This document shows positions 27,857 to 37,397 of a DNA stretch of 64,000 nt, piece by piece. Source of the DNA: Allomesorhizobium camelthorni (GTDB taxonomy: Bacteria > Pseudomonadota > Alphaproteobacteria > Rhizobiales > Rhizobiaceae); assembly GCF_011045125.1 (NCBI RefSeq), contig NZ_JAAKZF010000002.1:225123-289122 (forward strand), given 5' to 3'. Made by a program: the position numbers and the translations under genes. How positions within the stretch are numbered: the stretch's first letter is position 1; each line of letters begins with the position of its first letter. The notes beneath the pieces are model-generated. The model did no database searches. It saw nothing but the letters and a program-made list of their open reading frames with translations, and had not been told where the DNA came from.

Positions 27857-29716
27857 TCACGTCTCCTCGATGGCGTCGGCAATGTAGCCCCCGGTCTGCC
27901 GTTGCCACAGTCGGGCATAAAGCCCATCGCGTTCGAGCAGCGCCGACGGCGTTCCCTCCTCGACGATGCGGCCTTTGTCGAGCACGACGATCCGGTCCAT
28001 CCGGGCGATCGTCGACAGGCGGTGGGCTATCGCGATCACCGTTTTGCCTTCCATCAGGAGCGCGAGCTTATCCTGGACCGCCGCCTCGGCTTCGCTGTCC
28101 AGTGCGGATGTTGCCTCATCGAGAACGAGGATCGGCGCGTCCTTGAGCAAGACGCGGGCGATTGCAACGCGCTGGCGCTGGCCGCCGGAAAGCTTCACCC
28201 CGCGGTCGCCGACGAAAGCGTCATAACCGGTGCGGCCTTCGCTGTCCCTGAGATCGGCTATGAAGCCGCTCGCCTCGGCCAGCATTGCCGCGCGCTCAAT
28301 CTCCTCCCGCGAGGCAGCGGGCCGGCCGTAGCGGATATTGTCGCCGACGGAGCGATGCAGCAGCGAAACATCCTGCGTCACAACGCCGATACTTTCCCTG
28401 AGACTCGCCTGCGTAACGGAGCGGATGTCCTGACCGTCGATTCGGATCATGCCCTCCTTCAGGTCGAAGAAGCGCAAGAGCAGGCTGACCAGGGTCGACT
28501 TGCCGGCTCCGGACAGGCCGACGAGCCCGACCTTCTCGCCGGCCTGCACCGTGAGCGACAAGTCTTCGATCACCTCTTGCCCTTGCCGATATTCGAAGCG
28601 GATGTTTTCGAACTCGACTTCGCCGCCAGTGATGGCAAGCGGCCTCGCGTCCGGCGCATCTTTTATGGTCGGCGGCGTGGTCACCACCGGCATCGCGTCG
28701 CGGATCGTGCCCACCGCCTGGAATATCTGCTGGCCCATCTGCAGAAAAGTTCGAGAGTTGGCATTGAGCCGCTGTACGATTGCGATCGAGGCGACGAACT
28801 GGCCAAGGGTGACGAAGCCGGCGACAAGTCCCCAAAACCCTATGGCGAAGCTGCTCAGCGAAAGGGCAACGTTGAGCAGGACGACGCTCGTGTCGGTCGT
28901 CAGGTGGATGCGCCGTTCCCGCTGCTGGGTCTCGATAGCGTTTCCCATGAATGTGCGCATCGCGCCCGCCTCGCTGTCTTCCGCCGCAAACAGCTTGACC
29001 ATCTGGATGTTGCTGTAGAGGTCGGTCATCGCGCCGACGATCAGGCTGCGCGCGCGGGCCGTACGGCGCGAACGCTCGGAAAAATGCGGCACGGCCGCCA
29101 CTGCGAGGGCGATGTTGGCCGCGATCCAGACGAAGACGGGAACCGCCAACGGCCATGAGAGCGTGGCAAGCAGGACAAGCGAACCGACGAACTGAACGAG
29201 AAAAAGCGGTATCCTGTAAAAGGATACGACGATCTGTTGCTGCACTGCCGACGCCACCTGCGAAATGCGGGAGGCAACCTGACCAGCGAACAGATCATGG
29301 AAGAAAGCAAGGTCCTGGCGTTCCACCGCCTTGTGGCCCTGCCATTGCATAGCCGCCGGCATGCACACGGCCACCGCCTGTGAGTTCAACGTATTGCCGA
29401 GGAAGATCAGCAGCGGCAGCACGGGGAATATAAGTACGCCAAGGACGGCCAGCGTCCGCCAGTCCTGCTGCAGGAAAACGGCCGCACCCTTCGTGCTCAC
29501 CCCGTCCACGAGGAACGAGATGCCCCAGATCGTCGCCAGGTTGATCCCCTCGATCGCAACCATGAGGAGGGTAACGGCCACGAGGACGCCACGGAATATC
29601 CGGGCGAAATGCAGGAGAAGCGCGAACGGCCCGCTCGCCGGCAGCGGCGTGGGAGGAATGTCCAGCGGACGGATGAGCGTCTCGAAGGGGCGATAGATAA
29701 AGTCAGAAAACGACAT
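27857..29716 (-). CDS. ABC exporter, fused permease-ATPase (MsbA/LmrA-like half transporter)
   Basis: 619 residues from MSFSDFIYRPFETLIRP. Six hydrophobic helices (about residues 35-330) are followed by the nucleotide-binding domain with Walker A GLSGAGKST, Q-loop VVTQDVSLLH, signature LSGGQRQR, Walker B ILVLDEATSALD and the switch His in IAHRLSTI. It should dimerise in the inner membrane and export a drug, lipid or peptide. It diverges from the TetR gene, with the paired operator between them, so it probably belongs to the same regulon as the RND pump. Confidence 0.92.
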   Translation of the reverse strand: MSFSDFIYRPFETLIRPLDIPPTPLPASGPFALLLHFARIFRGVLVAVTLLMVAIEGINLATIWGISFLVDGVSTKGAAVFLQQDWRTLAVLGVLIFPVLPLLIFLGNTLNSQAVAVCMPAAMQWQGHKAVERQDLAFFHDLFAGQVASRISQVASAVQQQIVVSFYRIPLFLVQFVGSLVLLATLSWPLAVPVFVWIAANIALAVAAVPHFSERSRRTARARSLIVGAMTDLYSNIQMVKLFAAEDSEAGAMRTFMGNAIETQQRERRIHLTTDTSVVLLNVALSLSSFAIGFWGLVAGFVTLGQFVASIAIVQRLNANSRTFLQMGQQIFQAVGTIRDAMPVVTTPPTIKDAPDARPLAITGGEVEFENIRFEYRQGQEVIEDLSLTVQAGEKVGLVGLSGAGKSTLVSLLLRFFDLKEGMIRIDGQDIRSVTQASLRESIGVVTQDVSLLHRSVGDNIRYGRPAASREEIERAAMLAEASGFIADLRDSEGRTGYDAFVGDRGVKLSGGQRQRVAIARVLLKDAPILVLDEATSALDSEAEAAVQDKLALLMEGKTVIAIAHRLSTIARMDRIVVLDKGRIVEEGTPSALLERDGLYARLWQRQTGGYIADAIEET

Positions 29717-29899
29717 GGCGGCTCCAACCGGCTGACCGGGAAAAGCGTGCGGCGCGAAGGGAATCGCTACGATTAGAGCATGAATTGGGTTTGGCTGGAA
29801 AACTCGACGATCCCGGCTGGAGCGGTGGCGGGGCACGACCTGCCCATGCGCCGCCATGTCGCACGCCATCTGTCAGCATGATTCAGACTTTCCATTGAC

Positions 29900-29963
29900 T
29901 GCGAATGATCGTTCGCATAAAGGGAGAACGATCATTCGCATCAAATGAGAGCGAACGTTCGCT
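29900..29963. promoter_or_regulatory. Two operators for the adjacent TetR regulator
   Basis: First site: arms TGCGAATGATCGTTC (29900-29914) and GAACGATCATTCGCA (29926-29940), perfect 15-bp inverted repeat, 11-nt spacer. Second site: AGCGAACGTTCGCT (29950-29963), a perfect 14-bp palindrome, 17 bases before the TetR ATG. Both share GCGAA/CGTTCGC words. A TTGACT -35-like box at 29895-29900 abuts the first site. Confidence 0.85.
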
Positions 29964-29980
29964 TTCTGCGGGAAAGAACA

Positions 29981-30655
29981 ATGGTAGAATTGTCCAATAC
30001 CGAGAACCAGCCGGGCGGCGCCGAAGCGATGGACGGCGAATTGCTGTCGCGCGCCGAGCGCCGCGACCAGCAGATTCAGCGCATTCTGGACGCGGCAAAG
30101 ACATGCTTCGTGCGTTCAGGTTTCCAGGGCGCGTCGATGCAGCAGATCTGCGCCGAGGTGGGCATGAGTCCGGGAGCGCTCTACCGCTACTTCCCGTCGA
30201 AGGAAGCGATCGTCGAGGCGATCTGCGAAGCGGACCGCCAGGACGACATGACCTGCTTCGGAGTGTTGCGCGGCGCCACTTCGGCGGCCGAGGGCCTCGT
30301 GCAGGCGGCGATGGCGCATATCACCCATACGAGCATGAAGGGCAGCGCCCCGCTGTTCGCCGAAATGCGCTCCGAATCCATGCGCAACGAGGCGGTCCGA
30401 GCCACCGTCGACGGACACAAGGGCGAAGTGGCCGCGATGATCGAGCCGCTTCTGGCGGAGGCGATTGCGCAGGGCGAGATTAATCCGGTGGTCGAACTTC
30501 CTGTCTTGATGGCCGTGCTGATGTCGGTCGGCGAGGGTCTGGCGATCAACGATTTGCCGGCCCGCGGCGTGCCGCTCGACAAGCTCGAAATCGCCTTTCG
30601 CGCCATGGTCGAAGGCATGCTTCGGCCAATCAAAAGCACTCCGGCCGCCGAATAG
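29981..30655 (+). CDS. TetR/AcrR-family repressor of the efflux operon
   Basis: 224 residues. N-terminal HTH: QIQRILDAAKTCFVRSGFQG, SMQQICAEVGMSPGALYRYFPSKEAIVEAI. The C-terminal half is the ligand-binding, dimerising domain. ATG 29981 was taken because the HTH follows at residue ~30 and GGGAAAG is upstream. It is the first gene of a TetR-MFP-RND row and should repress it and itself through the two operators just upstream. Confidence 0.92.
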   Translation: MVELSNTENQPGGAEAMDGELLSRAERRDQQIQRILDAAKTCFVRSGFQGASMQQICAEVGMSPGALYRYFPSKEAIVEAICEADRQDDMTCFGVLRGATSAAEGLVQAAMAHITHTSMKGSAPLFAEMRSESMRNEAVRATVDGHKGEVAAMIEPLLAEAIAQGEINPVVELPVLMAVLMSVGEGLAINDLPARGVPLDKLEIAFRAMVEGMLRPIKSTPAAE

Positions 30656-30694
30656 GCGGCCTTCGAACCCTCAAGCCAAACTGGTTGAATTCCC

Positions 30695-31903
30695 ATGTCG
30701 CGTAATGCCGTTATTGCCGTTTCACTTGGCGTGCTGTTGGCCGGCGCAGCCGCCGTGGCCGGGTTCGCCCCGGCCTCCTTTGCCGCGAGCGAAGCCGAGC
30801 CGGCCGTCGTGCAGACGCCGCCCTCGATCCGCGTGACGCGGGCCGAGCGGCGCGAACTGGTCGAGACGCTGTCGGTGACCGGAACGATTTTGCCGCGCGA
30901 GGAAGCCGCCGCCGGCACCGATCTCAACGGCTTGACGGTGACGGCGCTGAACGCCGACGAAGGCGACATGGTGAAGAAGGGCGACGTGCTCGCCGTCCTC
31001 GACCGCTCCACGCTCGACACGCAGCTTGCGCAGATGCAGGCGAGCCGCGCCCAGGCGGAAGCCAACATCGCGCAGATGAACGCCCAGATCGGCGATGCCG
31101 AGGTCGGCGTCAGCCAGGCGAAGGACGCGCTCGAACGGGCGAAGGCGCTGCAGGGCAAGGGCGTCGCCACCCAGGCTCAACTCGACAATGCGCGGCACGC
31201 CTTCGACAGCGCCAACGCCAAGCTGGTTTCGGCGCAGAAGGCGCTCGCCGCTTCGCAGGCGCAGCTCGGCGTCATCGACGCACAGCAGAAGAATGTGCTG
31301 CTGCAGATCGAAAAGACCGAGGTGAGGGCGCCCGCCGACGGCCTGGTTCTCGCCCGCGACGCCACGTTGGGCGGCATCGTTTCGGCCGGCAGCGGTCCCC
31401 TGTTCCGGATCGCCATCGGCTCGGAATTCGAGCTTGCGGCGACCGTCGCCGAGACGGTGCTGCCGAAGCTCTCGAAAGACATGCGGGCGGAGATATCGCT
31501 TGCCGGCTCGGACAAGACGATCGGCGGCAAGATCCGCCGGATTTCGCCCGAGATCGACAGCAAGTCGCGGCTGGGCTCGATCCGCATCACGCTCGACGCC
31601 GGCAGCGAGGCCCGCGCCGGCAGTTTCGCGCGGGGCGAGGTCGAGACAAGGCGCAGCGACGCCGTCGCGGTGCCGGCATCGGCAGTGATCTTCCGCGGCC
31701 AGAATGCCTTTCTGCAACAGGTAACCGACGGCAAGATTGCGACCGTGCCCGTAACGCTCGGCGTGCGCGACGGCGGCTTCGTCGAGGTCGTCTCGGGCGT
31801 TGAAGAAGGCCAGGAAGTGGTTTCGCGAGCGGGCACCTTCGTCGCCGACGGCGACATGGTGACGCCGGTGCGCGCAGATGAGACGGGAGCCATCCAGCCA
31901 TGA
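30695..31903 (+). CDS. RND efflux periplasmic adaptor (membrane fusion protein)
   Basis: 402 residues. Signal-like N-terminus (VIAVSLGVLLAGAAAVAGFAP), barrel-sandwich lipoyl halves (TVTALNADEGDMVKKGDVLAVLD; TEVRAPADGLVLARDATLGGIV), a coiled-coil alpha-hairpin between them (about residues 108-210) and beta-barrel plus membrane-proximal domains. It links the RND pump to an outer-membrane channel; no TolC gene lies nearby. It overlaps the pump gene by four bases (ATGA). Confidence 0.93.
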   Translation: MSRNAVIAVSLGVLLAGAAAVAGFAPASFAASEAEPAVVQTPPSIRVTRAERRELVETLSVTGTILPREEAAAGTDLNGLTVTALNADEGDMVKKGDVLAVLDRSTLDTQLAQMQASRAQAEANIAQMNAQIGDAEVGVSQAKDALERAKALQGKGVATQAQLDNARHAFDSANAKLVSAQKALAASQAQLGVIDAQQKNVLLQIEKTEVRAPADGLVLARDATLGGIVSAGSGPLFRIAIGSEFELAATVAETVLPKLSKDMRAEISLAGSDKTIGGKIRRISPEIDSKSRLGSIRITLDAGSEARAGSFARGEVETRRSDAVAVPASAVIFRGQNAFLQQVTDGKIATVPVTLGVRDGGFVEVVSGVEEGQEVVSRAGTFVADGDMVTPVRADETGAIQP

Positions 31904-34900
31904 ATTTCTCCGCCTGGTCGATCCGCAACCCGGTTCCCGCGTTCCTCCTCTTCATCGTGCTGGTCGTGCTCGGTCTGATGAGCTTTGCGAATCTGCCGAT
32001 CACCCGCTTTCCCAACATCGACGTGCCGCTGGTCAACGTCACGGTCACCGATCCAGGCGTCGCGCCGAGCGAATTGGAGACGCAGGTGACCAAGCGCGTC
32101 GAGGACGCGGTCGCCAACATTTCCGGCGTCAAGAACGTCATCTCGACAATCACCGAGGGCAATTCGCAGACGACGGTCGAATTCCGGCTCGAAGTGGACA
32201 CGCAGACCGCCGTCAACGACGTCAAGGACGCAGTCGAGCGCATCCGCTCCGACCTGCCGGCAACCTCCGACGAGCCGGTCGTCAACCGTGTCGACGTCGA
32301 GGGCCAGGCTATCCTGACCTACGCCGTCTCCGCGCCGGCCATGACCATCGAGGAGCTTTCCTGGTTCGTCGACGACACCGTCATCCGCAAGCTGCAGGGC
32401 CTGAAGGGCGTCGCCCGCGTCGACCGCTATGGCGGGGTGACGCGCGAGATCAAGGTCGAGATCGATCCGGACCGGCTGAATTCCCTCGGCGTGACCGCCG
32501 GCGACGTGAACCGCGCGTTGCGTTCGGTCAATGCCGACATGACAGGCGGCAGCGCCGATTTCGGCAACCGCGACCAGTCGATCCGCACGCTCGGCGGCGC
32601 CAAGAAGATCGCCGACCTGGAAGCACTCGAAATCCCGCTGGCGGGAGACCGCAAGGTCAAGCTCACCGACATCGCGACGGTCACCGATTCTTGGGAGGAG
32701 CCGAAATCCTTCGCCCGGGTGAACAGCCAGACGGTGGTGTCGTTCGGCATCTTCCGCGGCAAGGGCGAAAGCGATGTCGAGGTCAACGAGCGCGCGACGG
32801 CGGCGATTGCCGACCTCCAGAAGACCTATCCCGACGTGTCGATCACCAAGGTCGACGATTCGGTGACCTATACCGAGGGCAATTACGATTCGGCGATGGA
32901 GATGCTGCTCGAAGGCGCGGTGCTCTCGGTCATCGTCGTCTTCCTGTTCCTGCGCGATATCCGCGCCACGATCGTTGCCGCCGCCGCCCTGCCGCTGTCG
33001 ATCATCCCGACCTTCTGGGCGCTCGACATGATGGGCTTTTCGCTCAACCTGGTTAGCCTGCTCGGCATCACGCTGGTGGTCGGCATTCTCGTCGACGACG
33101 CCATCGTCGAGATCGAGAACATCGTGCGCCACGTCAAAATGGGCAAGTCGCCTTATCGCGCCTCGCTCGAGGCGGCCGACGAGATCGGCCTGGCCGTCAT
33201 CGCTATTTCAGCGACCATCATGGCGGTGTTCGCGCCGGTCTCCTTCATGGGCGGCATTGCCGGCCAGTATTTCAAGCAGTTCGGCCTGACGGTCGCCGTC
33301 GCCGTGTTCTTCTCGCTGCTGGTGGCGCGCCTGATCACGCCGATGATGGCGGCCTACTTCCTGCGCTGCCACGGCCATGCCGAGCCTAAGCCGGGCATTG
33401 TCATGCGGGCCTATGTCGCCTTCCTGAAGATGACGCTGCGCTTCCGCTGGCTGACGCTTGCCGCAGGCATCGCCTTCTTCGCCGGCTCGATCTACGCCAT
33501 CGGCTTCCTGCCGTCCGGCTTCATTCCGCGCGAGGATGCGAGCCGCATCGTGTTCTCGGTCGAGCTGCCGCCCGGCAGCCGGCTGGAAGACACGCGCCTT
33601 GCGACTGATGAGGTGACGCGGCTGATGCGCGAGGTTTCCGAGGTCGAGAACGTCTATGTGATCGGCGGCGCGAGCCCCACCGGCACGCTGGAGACGCGCC
33701 GCGCCACGGTGGTCGCCGACCTGAAGCACAAGTCCGAGCGCGACGTGCCGCAGCACGAGATCGAAGAAATCCTGCTCCGCAAGATGGAGACGGTTCCCGA
33801 TGTCCGCGCCTATTTCGTCAATGACCGCGGCGAGCGCGCGCTGGCCTTCGGCGTGATGGGAACGGACGGCGCTGTACTCGACGAGCAGGCCCGCAAGATC
33901 CAGAGCGCCATGACGGCGACCGGGAAATTCCGCGCCGTCACCTCCAACGCTGCTCTCGATCGGCCGGAGGTCATTATCGTTCCCGACCATGAGCGGCTTG
34001 CCGAGCTCGGCATCTCGACGGCGACCATCGCAGAGACGCTGCGCATCGCCACGATTGGCGATATCGACGCCAATCTGGCGAAGTTCACCGTCGGTGACCG
34101 GCAGATACCGATCCGCGTCCAGCTGAACGAGGCGGCGCGCGACGATCTTTCCGTGGTCAGCCAGCTTCCGGTGCCGACCGCGTCAGGCGTTTCGGTGCCG
34201 CTGGCCTCGGTCGCTGAGATCCGCTTCGGGCAGGGGCCGTCCTCGATCGCCCGCTTCAACCGCGAGCGGCGCGTCGTCATCGGCGCCGACATGGCGCAGG
34301 GCGCCGAGCTCAGCGAGGGCCTCGGCATCGTCTGGGCGCTGCCGGAGGTCAAGGACATGCCGGCCGGCACCCGCATCCAGGAGACCGGCGACGCCGAGAT
34401 CATGGGCGAGGTGTTCGCGGGCTTCGCGACCGCCATGGGCACCGGTATCATGCTGGTGCTGGTGGTGCTGATCCTGTTGTTCGGCTCGGTGTTCCACTCC
34501 TTCACCATCCTGGGCTCGCTGCCGCTGGCGATCGGCGGCGTAGTGGCCGCGCTGTGGCTCACCAATTCGGCTGTCTCCATGCCCGTCGTGATCGGCATAT
34601 TGATGCTGATGGGCATCGTCACCAAGAACGCCATCATGCTGGTCGACTTCGCGGTCGAGGAGGGCAAGCAGGGCGTGCCGCGCGCCGAGGCGATCATCGA
34701 CGCCGGCCGCAAGCGCGCCCGGCCGATCGTGATGACCACGATCGCCATGTCGGCGGGCATGATCCCGGCCGCGCTTGCGCTCGGCGACGGCGGCGAGTTC
34801 CGCGCGCCGATGGCGATCGCGGTGGTCGGCGGGCTTCTGGTCTCGACGCTTCTGTCGCTGGTGTTCGTGCCGTCCTTCTACACGATCATGGACGACGCGG

Positions 34901-35028
34901 CTGTCGGCACGGCAAGGCTGTTCCGCTGGCTGGTGAACCCGAACCAGGCTGACGAGCCGGATGCCGAGCACGGCGCAACCGTTCATGTCCTGCCGCAGCG
35001 CGAGGAGTTCCCGGTCGCGGCGGAGTAG
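31900..35028 (+). CDS. RND multidrug efflux permease (AcrB/MexB-like)
   Basis: 1042 residues, the usual HAE-1 length, with twelve membrane helices in two halves and two large periplasmic loops. Signatures include SIRNPVPAFLLFIVLVVLG at the start, GVLVDDAIVEIEN-like LVVGILVDDAIVEIENI in TM4 (proton-relay Asp pair), and GIVTKNAIMLVDFA in TM10 (Lys). It exports amphiphilic compounds using the proton gradient. Last gene of the TetR-MFP-RND operon; a terminator follows. Confidence 0.95.
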   Translation: MNFSAWSIRNPVPAFLLFIVLVVLGLMSFANLPITRFPNIDVPLVNVTVTDPGVAPSELETQVTKRVEDAVANISGVKNVISTITEGNSQTTVEFRLEVDTQTAVNDVKDAVERIRSDLPATSDEPVVNRVDVEGQAILTYAVSAPAMTIEELSWFVDDTVIRKLQGLKGVARVDRYGGVTREIKVEIDPDRLNSLGVTAGDVNRALRSVNADMTGGSADFGNRDQSIRTLGGAKKIADLEALEIPLAGDRKVKLTDIATVTDSWEEPKSFARVNSQTVVSFGIFRGKGESDVEVNERATAAIADLQKTYPDVSITKVDDSVTYTEGNYDSAMEMLLEGAVLSVIVVFLFLRDIRATIVAAAALPLSIIPTFWALDMMGFSLNLVSLLGITLVVGILVDDAIVEIENIVRHVKMGKSPYRASLEAADEIGLAVIAISATIMAVFAPVSFMGGIAGQYFKQFGLTVAVAVFFSLLVARLITPMMAAYFLRCHGHAEPKPGIVMRAYVAFLKMTLRFRWLTLAAGIAFFAGSIYAIGFLPSGFIPREDASRIVFSVELPPGSRLEDTRLATDEVTRLMREVSEVENVYVIGGASPTGTLETRRATVVADLKHKSERDVPQHEIEEILLRKMETVPDVRAYFVNDRGERALAFGVMGTDGAVLDEQARKIQSAMTATGKFRAVTSNAALDRPEVIIVPDHERLAELGISTATIAETLRIATIGDIDANLAKFTVGDRQIPIRVQLNEAARDDLSVVSQLPVPTASGVSVPLASVAEIRFGQGPSSIARFNRERRVVIGADMAQGAELSEGLGIVWALPEVKDMPAGTRIQETGDAEIMGEVFAGFATAMGTGIMLVLVVLILLFGSVFHSFTILGSLPLAIGGVVAALWLTNSAVSMPVVIGILMLMGIVTKNAIMLVDFAVEEGKQGVPRAEAIIDAGRKRARPIVMTTIAMSAGMIPAALALGDGGEFRAPMAIAVVGGLLVSTLLSLVFVPSFYTIMDDAAVGTARLFRWLVNPNQADEPDAEHGATVHVLPQREEFPVAAE

Positions 35029-35060
35029 GGTTTCTCCCTCGCAAGGCGGAGATACGCGCA

Positions 35061-35090
35061 AAAAAAGCCGCCCGGAGGCGGCTTTTTCTT
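35061..35090. terminator. Intrinsic terminator after the RND operon
   Basis: Stem AAAGCCGCC/GGCGGCTTT with CGGA tetraloop, TTTTTC after it on the plus strand and seven A before it, so it can also serve the convergent L,D-transpeptidase gene. Confidence 0.9.
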
Positions 35091-35107
35091 TGAAATTTCC
35101 CGAACGC

Positions 35108-36361
35108 TCAGAGTGCGGAGGAAATCTGCAGCTCGTCGACGCCGTCGCGGGCGTAGATGTCGTCGCGGAAATGCACCACCGCGTCACCCGTCGACCAGGC
35201 CGAGACATAGGTGAAGTAGACCGGGACCGGATCGGCAAGCTGCACCGGCGTGCTCTCGCCGCTCTTGATCGTCTGCTCGAAGCGCTGGCGGTCCCAGCCT
35301 TCGGTGCCGCGCAGCAGCCAGGTGACGAGGTCGCGCACGTTCTGGACGCGCACGCAGCCCGACGAATCGAAGCGCATCAGCTTGGAGAACAGGCTCTGCT
35401 GCGGCGTGTCGTGCATGTAGACGGCATGCGGGTTGGGGAAGTTGATCTTGACCGAAGCCATGGCGTTGCCGGCGCCGGGATCCTGACGGAAACGGAACTT
35501 CGCCGCGTCTTCGGTGTTCCAGTCGATCGTGGTCGGATCGAGCTCGTTGCCGTCCGGCCCGAGAATGCGGATGCTGTTTTCGGTCAGATATTGCGGGTTC
35601 TTCCGCATCAGCGGGATGATGTCCTTGCGGACGATCGATTCCGGCGCGTTCCAGTAAGGGTTGACGATGACTTCGTTGATCTTGGAATTGAGGATCGGCG
35701 TCTGGCGGTCGATCTTGCCGACGATCGCGGTGTGGCGCAGCACCACACGGCCGTTTTCGACCGCCTCGATCTGCGCGGCCGGGATGTTGACCATGACATA
35801 GCGGTAGCCGAGATCGCCCGACATGCTGCGCAGCCGGACCAGGTTGGTCTCGAGCTGGCCGAGGCGGACGGGCGCCGACACGTTCATCGCGGCATAGGAA
35901 TACTGGCCGAGGACGCCGTCGGACGGCAGGCCGTGACGGGCCTGGAACCGCTTGACCGCGCCGTCGACATAGGTGTCGAAGGCCGGCGAAATGCCGGCGT
36001 TCTGCGACAGGTCGCCCGAGATCATCAGCCGCTTGCGCAGCGCCTCGACGTCCGGGTCGATGACGCCGAGCTTCAGCTTCTTGGTAGCCGGAACGATCGG
36101 CCAGCCGCCCTGGGCGACGATGCCCTGATAGCGGGCGACAGCCTGCTCGATGTAGGAGACCGTCTGCGGCGAGAAGATCGGCAGGTTCGAGGCGACCTTG
36201 CCGCCTTCGCTGGCGCGGGCGTCGAACGTGTCGTCCCAGTTGCCGCGGCGCGACGATTTGAGGATATCGCCGATCACGTCCTGGGCGCTGGCGGCGCCCG
36301 CGAATGCGGTTGCGGCGATCGCGCCCGCACCGGAGAGGAAGAAGCGGCGGGTTGTTTTCAT
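35108..36361 (-). CDS. L,D-transpeptidase (YcbB-like; LdtP of the LdtR regulon)
   Basis: 417 residues. A twin-arginine-like signal (TTRRFFLSGAGAIAATAFAG) exports it. A peptidoglycan-binding domain (RFQARHGLPSDGVLG) precedes the YkuD catalytic domain with HDTPQQSLF and the nucleophile motif SSGCVRV (catalytic Cys). It forms 3-3 cross-links or attaches proteins to peptidoglycan. ATG 36361 was chosen over two close upstream ATGs because GGA lies seven bases before it. ldtR lies just upstream on the same strand. In Liberibacter and Sinorhizobium LdtR controls this L,D-transpeptidase in osmotic stress. Confidence 0.9.
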   Translation of the reverse strand: MKTTRRFFLSGAGAIAATAFAGAASAQDVIGDILKSSRRGNWDDTFDARASEGGKVASNLPIFSPQTVSYIEQAVARYQGIVAQGGWPIVPATKKLKLGVIDPDVEALRKRLMISGDLSQNAGISPAFDTYVDGAVKRFQARHGLPSDGVLGQYSYAAMNVSAPVRLGQLETNLVRLRSMSGDLGYRYVMVNIPAAQIEAVENGRVVLRHTAIVGKIDRQTPILNSKINEVIVNPYWNAPESIVRKDIIPLMRKNPQYLTENSIRILGPDGNELDPTTIDWNTEDAAKFRFRQDPGAGNAMASVKINFPNPHAVYMHDTPQQSLFSKLMRFDSSGCVRVQNVRDLVTWLLRGTEGWDRQRFEQTIKSGESTPVQLADPVPVYFTYVSAWSTGDAVVHFRDDIYARDGVDELQISSAL

Positions 36362-36604
36362 GGACATTCCAGACATCGATCCTGCGTTTCGACAACGGAC
36401 GAATTTCATCCGGATTCTATGGCGGCCATCGTTAACAAATGGCCAACCATAATCCCCCGCCGCCCCTGTCCTGAATGCAACGAAGGGATGTGGGCGTCGG
36501 CAAGCGGCATCCGGCTTGACGGTCAGTTCAGCATCCGGATTTTCACTGGATTATGGCGTTAGCGTGACCGCCATGGACACGTAGCCGTGACGAAGACCAA
36601 AAAG
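36362..36604. other. Intergenic region upstream of the L,D-transpeptidase
   Basis: The 356-base space between the two minus-strand genes holds the ldtR terminator and the presumed L,D-transpeptidase promoter. I see no gene here and no clear palindromic operator. Confidence 0.5.
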
Positions 36605-36634
36605 AAAGCCCGCGCCGTCGCCGGCGTGGGCTTT
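36605..36634 (-). terminator. Intrinsic terminator of ldtR
   Basis: Arms AAAGCCCGCGCC and GGCGTGGGCTTT (one mismatch) around a 6-nt loop; on the minus strand it is followed by TTTCTTTTT. It separates ldtR from the L,D-transpeptidase gene. Confidence 0.8.
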
Positions 36635-36717
36635 GCTTGAAAAGTGTTGCTCGTTTGCCGCTGCTGCCGGCCGCGAGCGAAAGCCGCTGCGGCAAGCCAG
36701 CAATATCGGCGTAGTCC

Positions 36718-37233
36718 TTACATCCTGTAAGCGATCGTATCGTTCCAGAAGCGGTCGAGGCGCTGCAGGGCGCGGTTCATCTGCTTGAACTCTTCGGTGT
36801 TGATGCCGCCGACTTGCTCGATCGAGCCGACATGGCGGTCGTAGAGCCCGGCCACCACTTCGGCGACTTCCTGGCCCTTCGGCGTCAGGCTGACGCGAAC
36901 CGAGCGGCGGTCGATGCGCGAGCGCTGGTGGTTGATGAAGCCGAGATCGACCAGCTTCTTCAGATTGTAGGAGACGTTGGAGCCGAGATAATAGCCGCGC
37001 GAGCGCAGTTCGCCGGCGGTCAGCTCGGAATTGCCGATGTTGAACAGCAGCAGTGCCTGGATAGCATTGATGTCGCTGCGGCCGTTGCGGTCGAATTCAT
37101 CCTTGATGACGTCGAGCAAACGGCGGTGCAGCCGTTCGACGAGCTGAAGCGATTCCATGTAAAGGGAGCGGATCGCGTCGCGGCGATCGTCGGATACGTT
37201 AGCGGTCTTGGCCGCTTGACGCTGGTTGATCAT
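36718..37233 (-). CDS. ldtR: MarR-family regulator LdtR
   Basis: 171 residues. The winged helix includes INAIQALLLFNIGNSELTAGELRSRGYYLGSNVSYNLKKLVDLGFI and the wing RIDRRSVRVSLTPKG. The sequence wording and the neighbouring L,D-transpeptidase gene match LdtR, a regulator of cell-wall cross-linking and osmotic tolerance characterised in Liberibacter and Sinorhizobium. Its own terminator suggests independent expression. Confidence 0.88.
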   Translation of the reverse strand: MINQRQAAKTANVSDDRRDAIRSLYMESLQLVERLHRRLLDVIKDEFDRNGRSDINAIQALLLFNIGNSELTAGELRSRGYYLGSNVSYNLKKLVDLGFINHQRSRIDRRSVRVSLTPKGQEVAEVVAGLYDRHVGSIEQVGGINTEEFKQMNRALQRLDRFWNDTIAYRM

Positions 37234-37397
37234 TGTCTTTGCCTCTCGTTTGTCGCCCGGTGATTGTTTTGTTTCTCACCTTGATCGCGACACTATCGAA
37301 TGCACATAAAATTCGACTTAAACGCCAAGCTTAACAATGCCTTACCGGGCATGGCTTTCGAAAGAGGCTTAATGAACGATGACGCGAACGGATAAAA

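Noticed and set aside
31177..33132. Minus-strand open frame of 651 codons opposite the RND genes
   Set aside because: Antisense shadow of the adaptor and pump genes, repetitive Asp/Arg composition.
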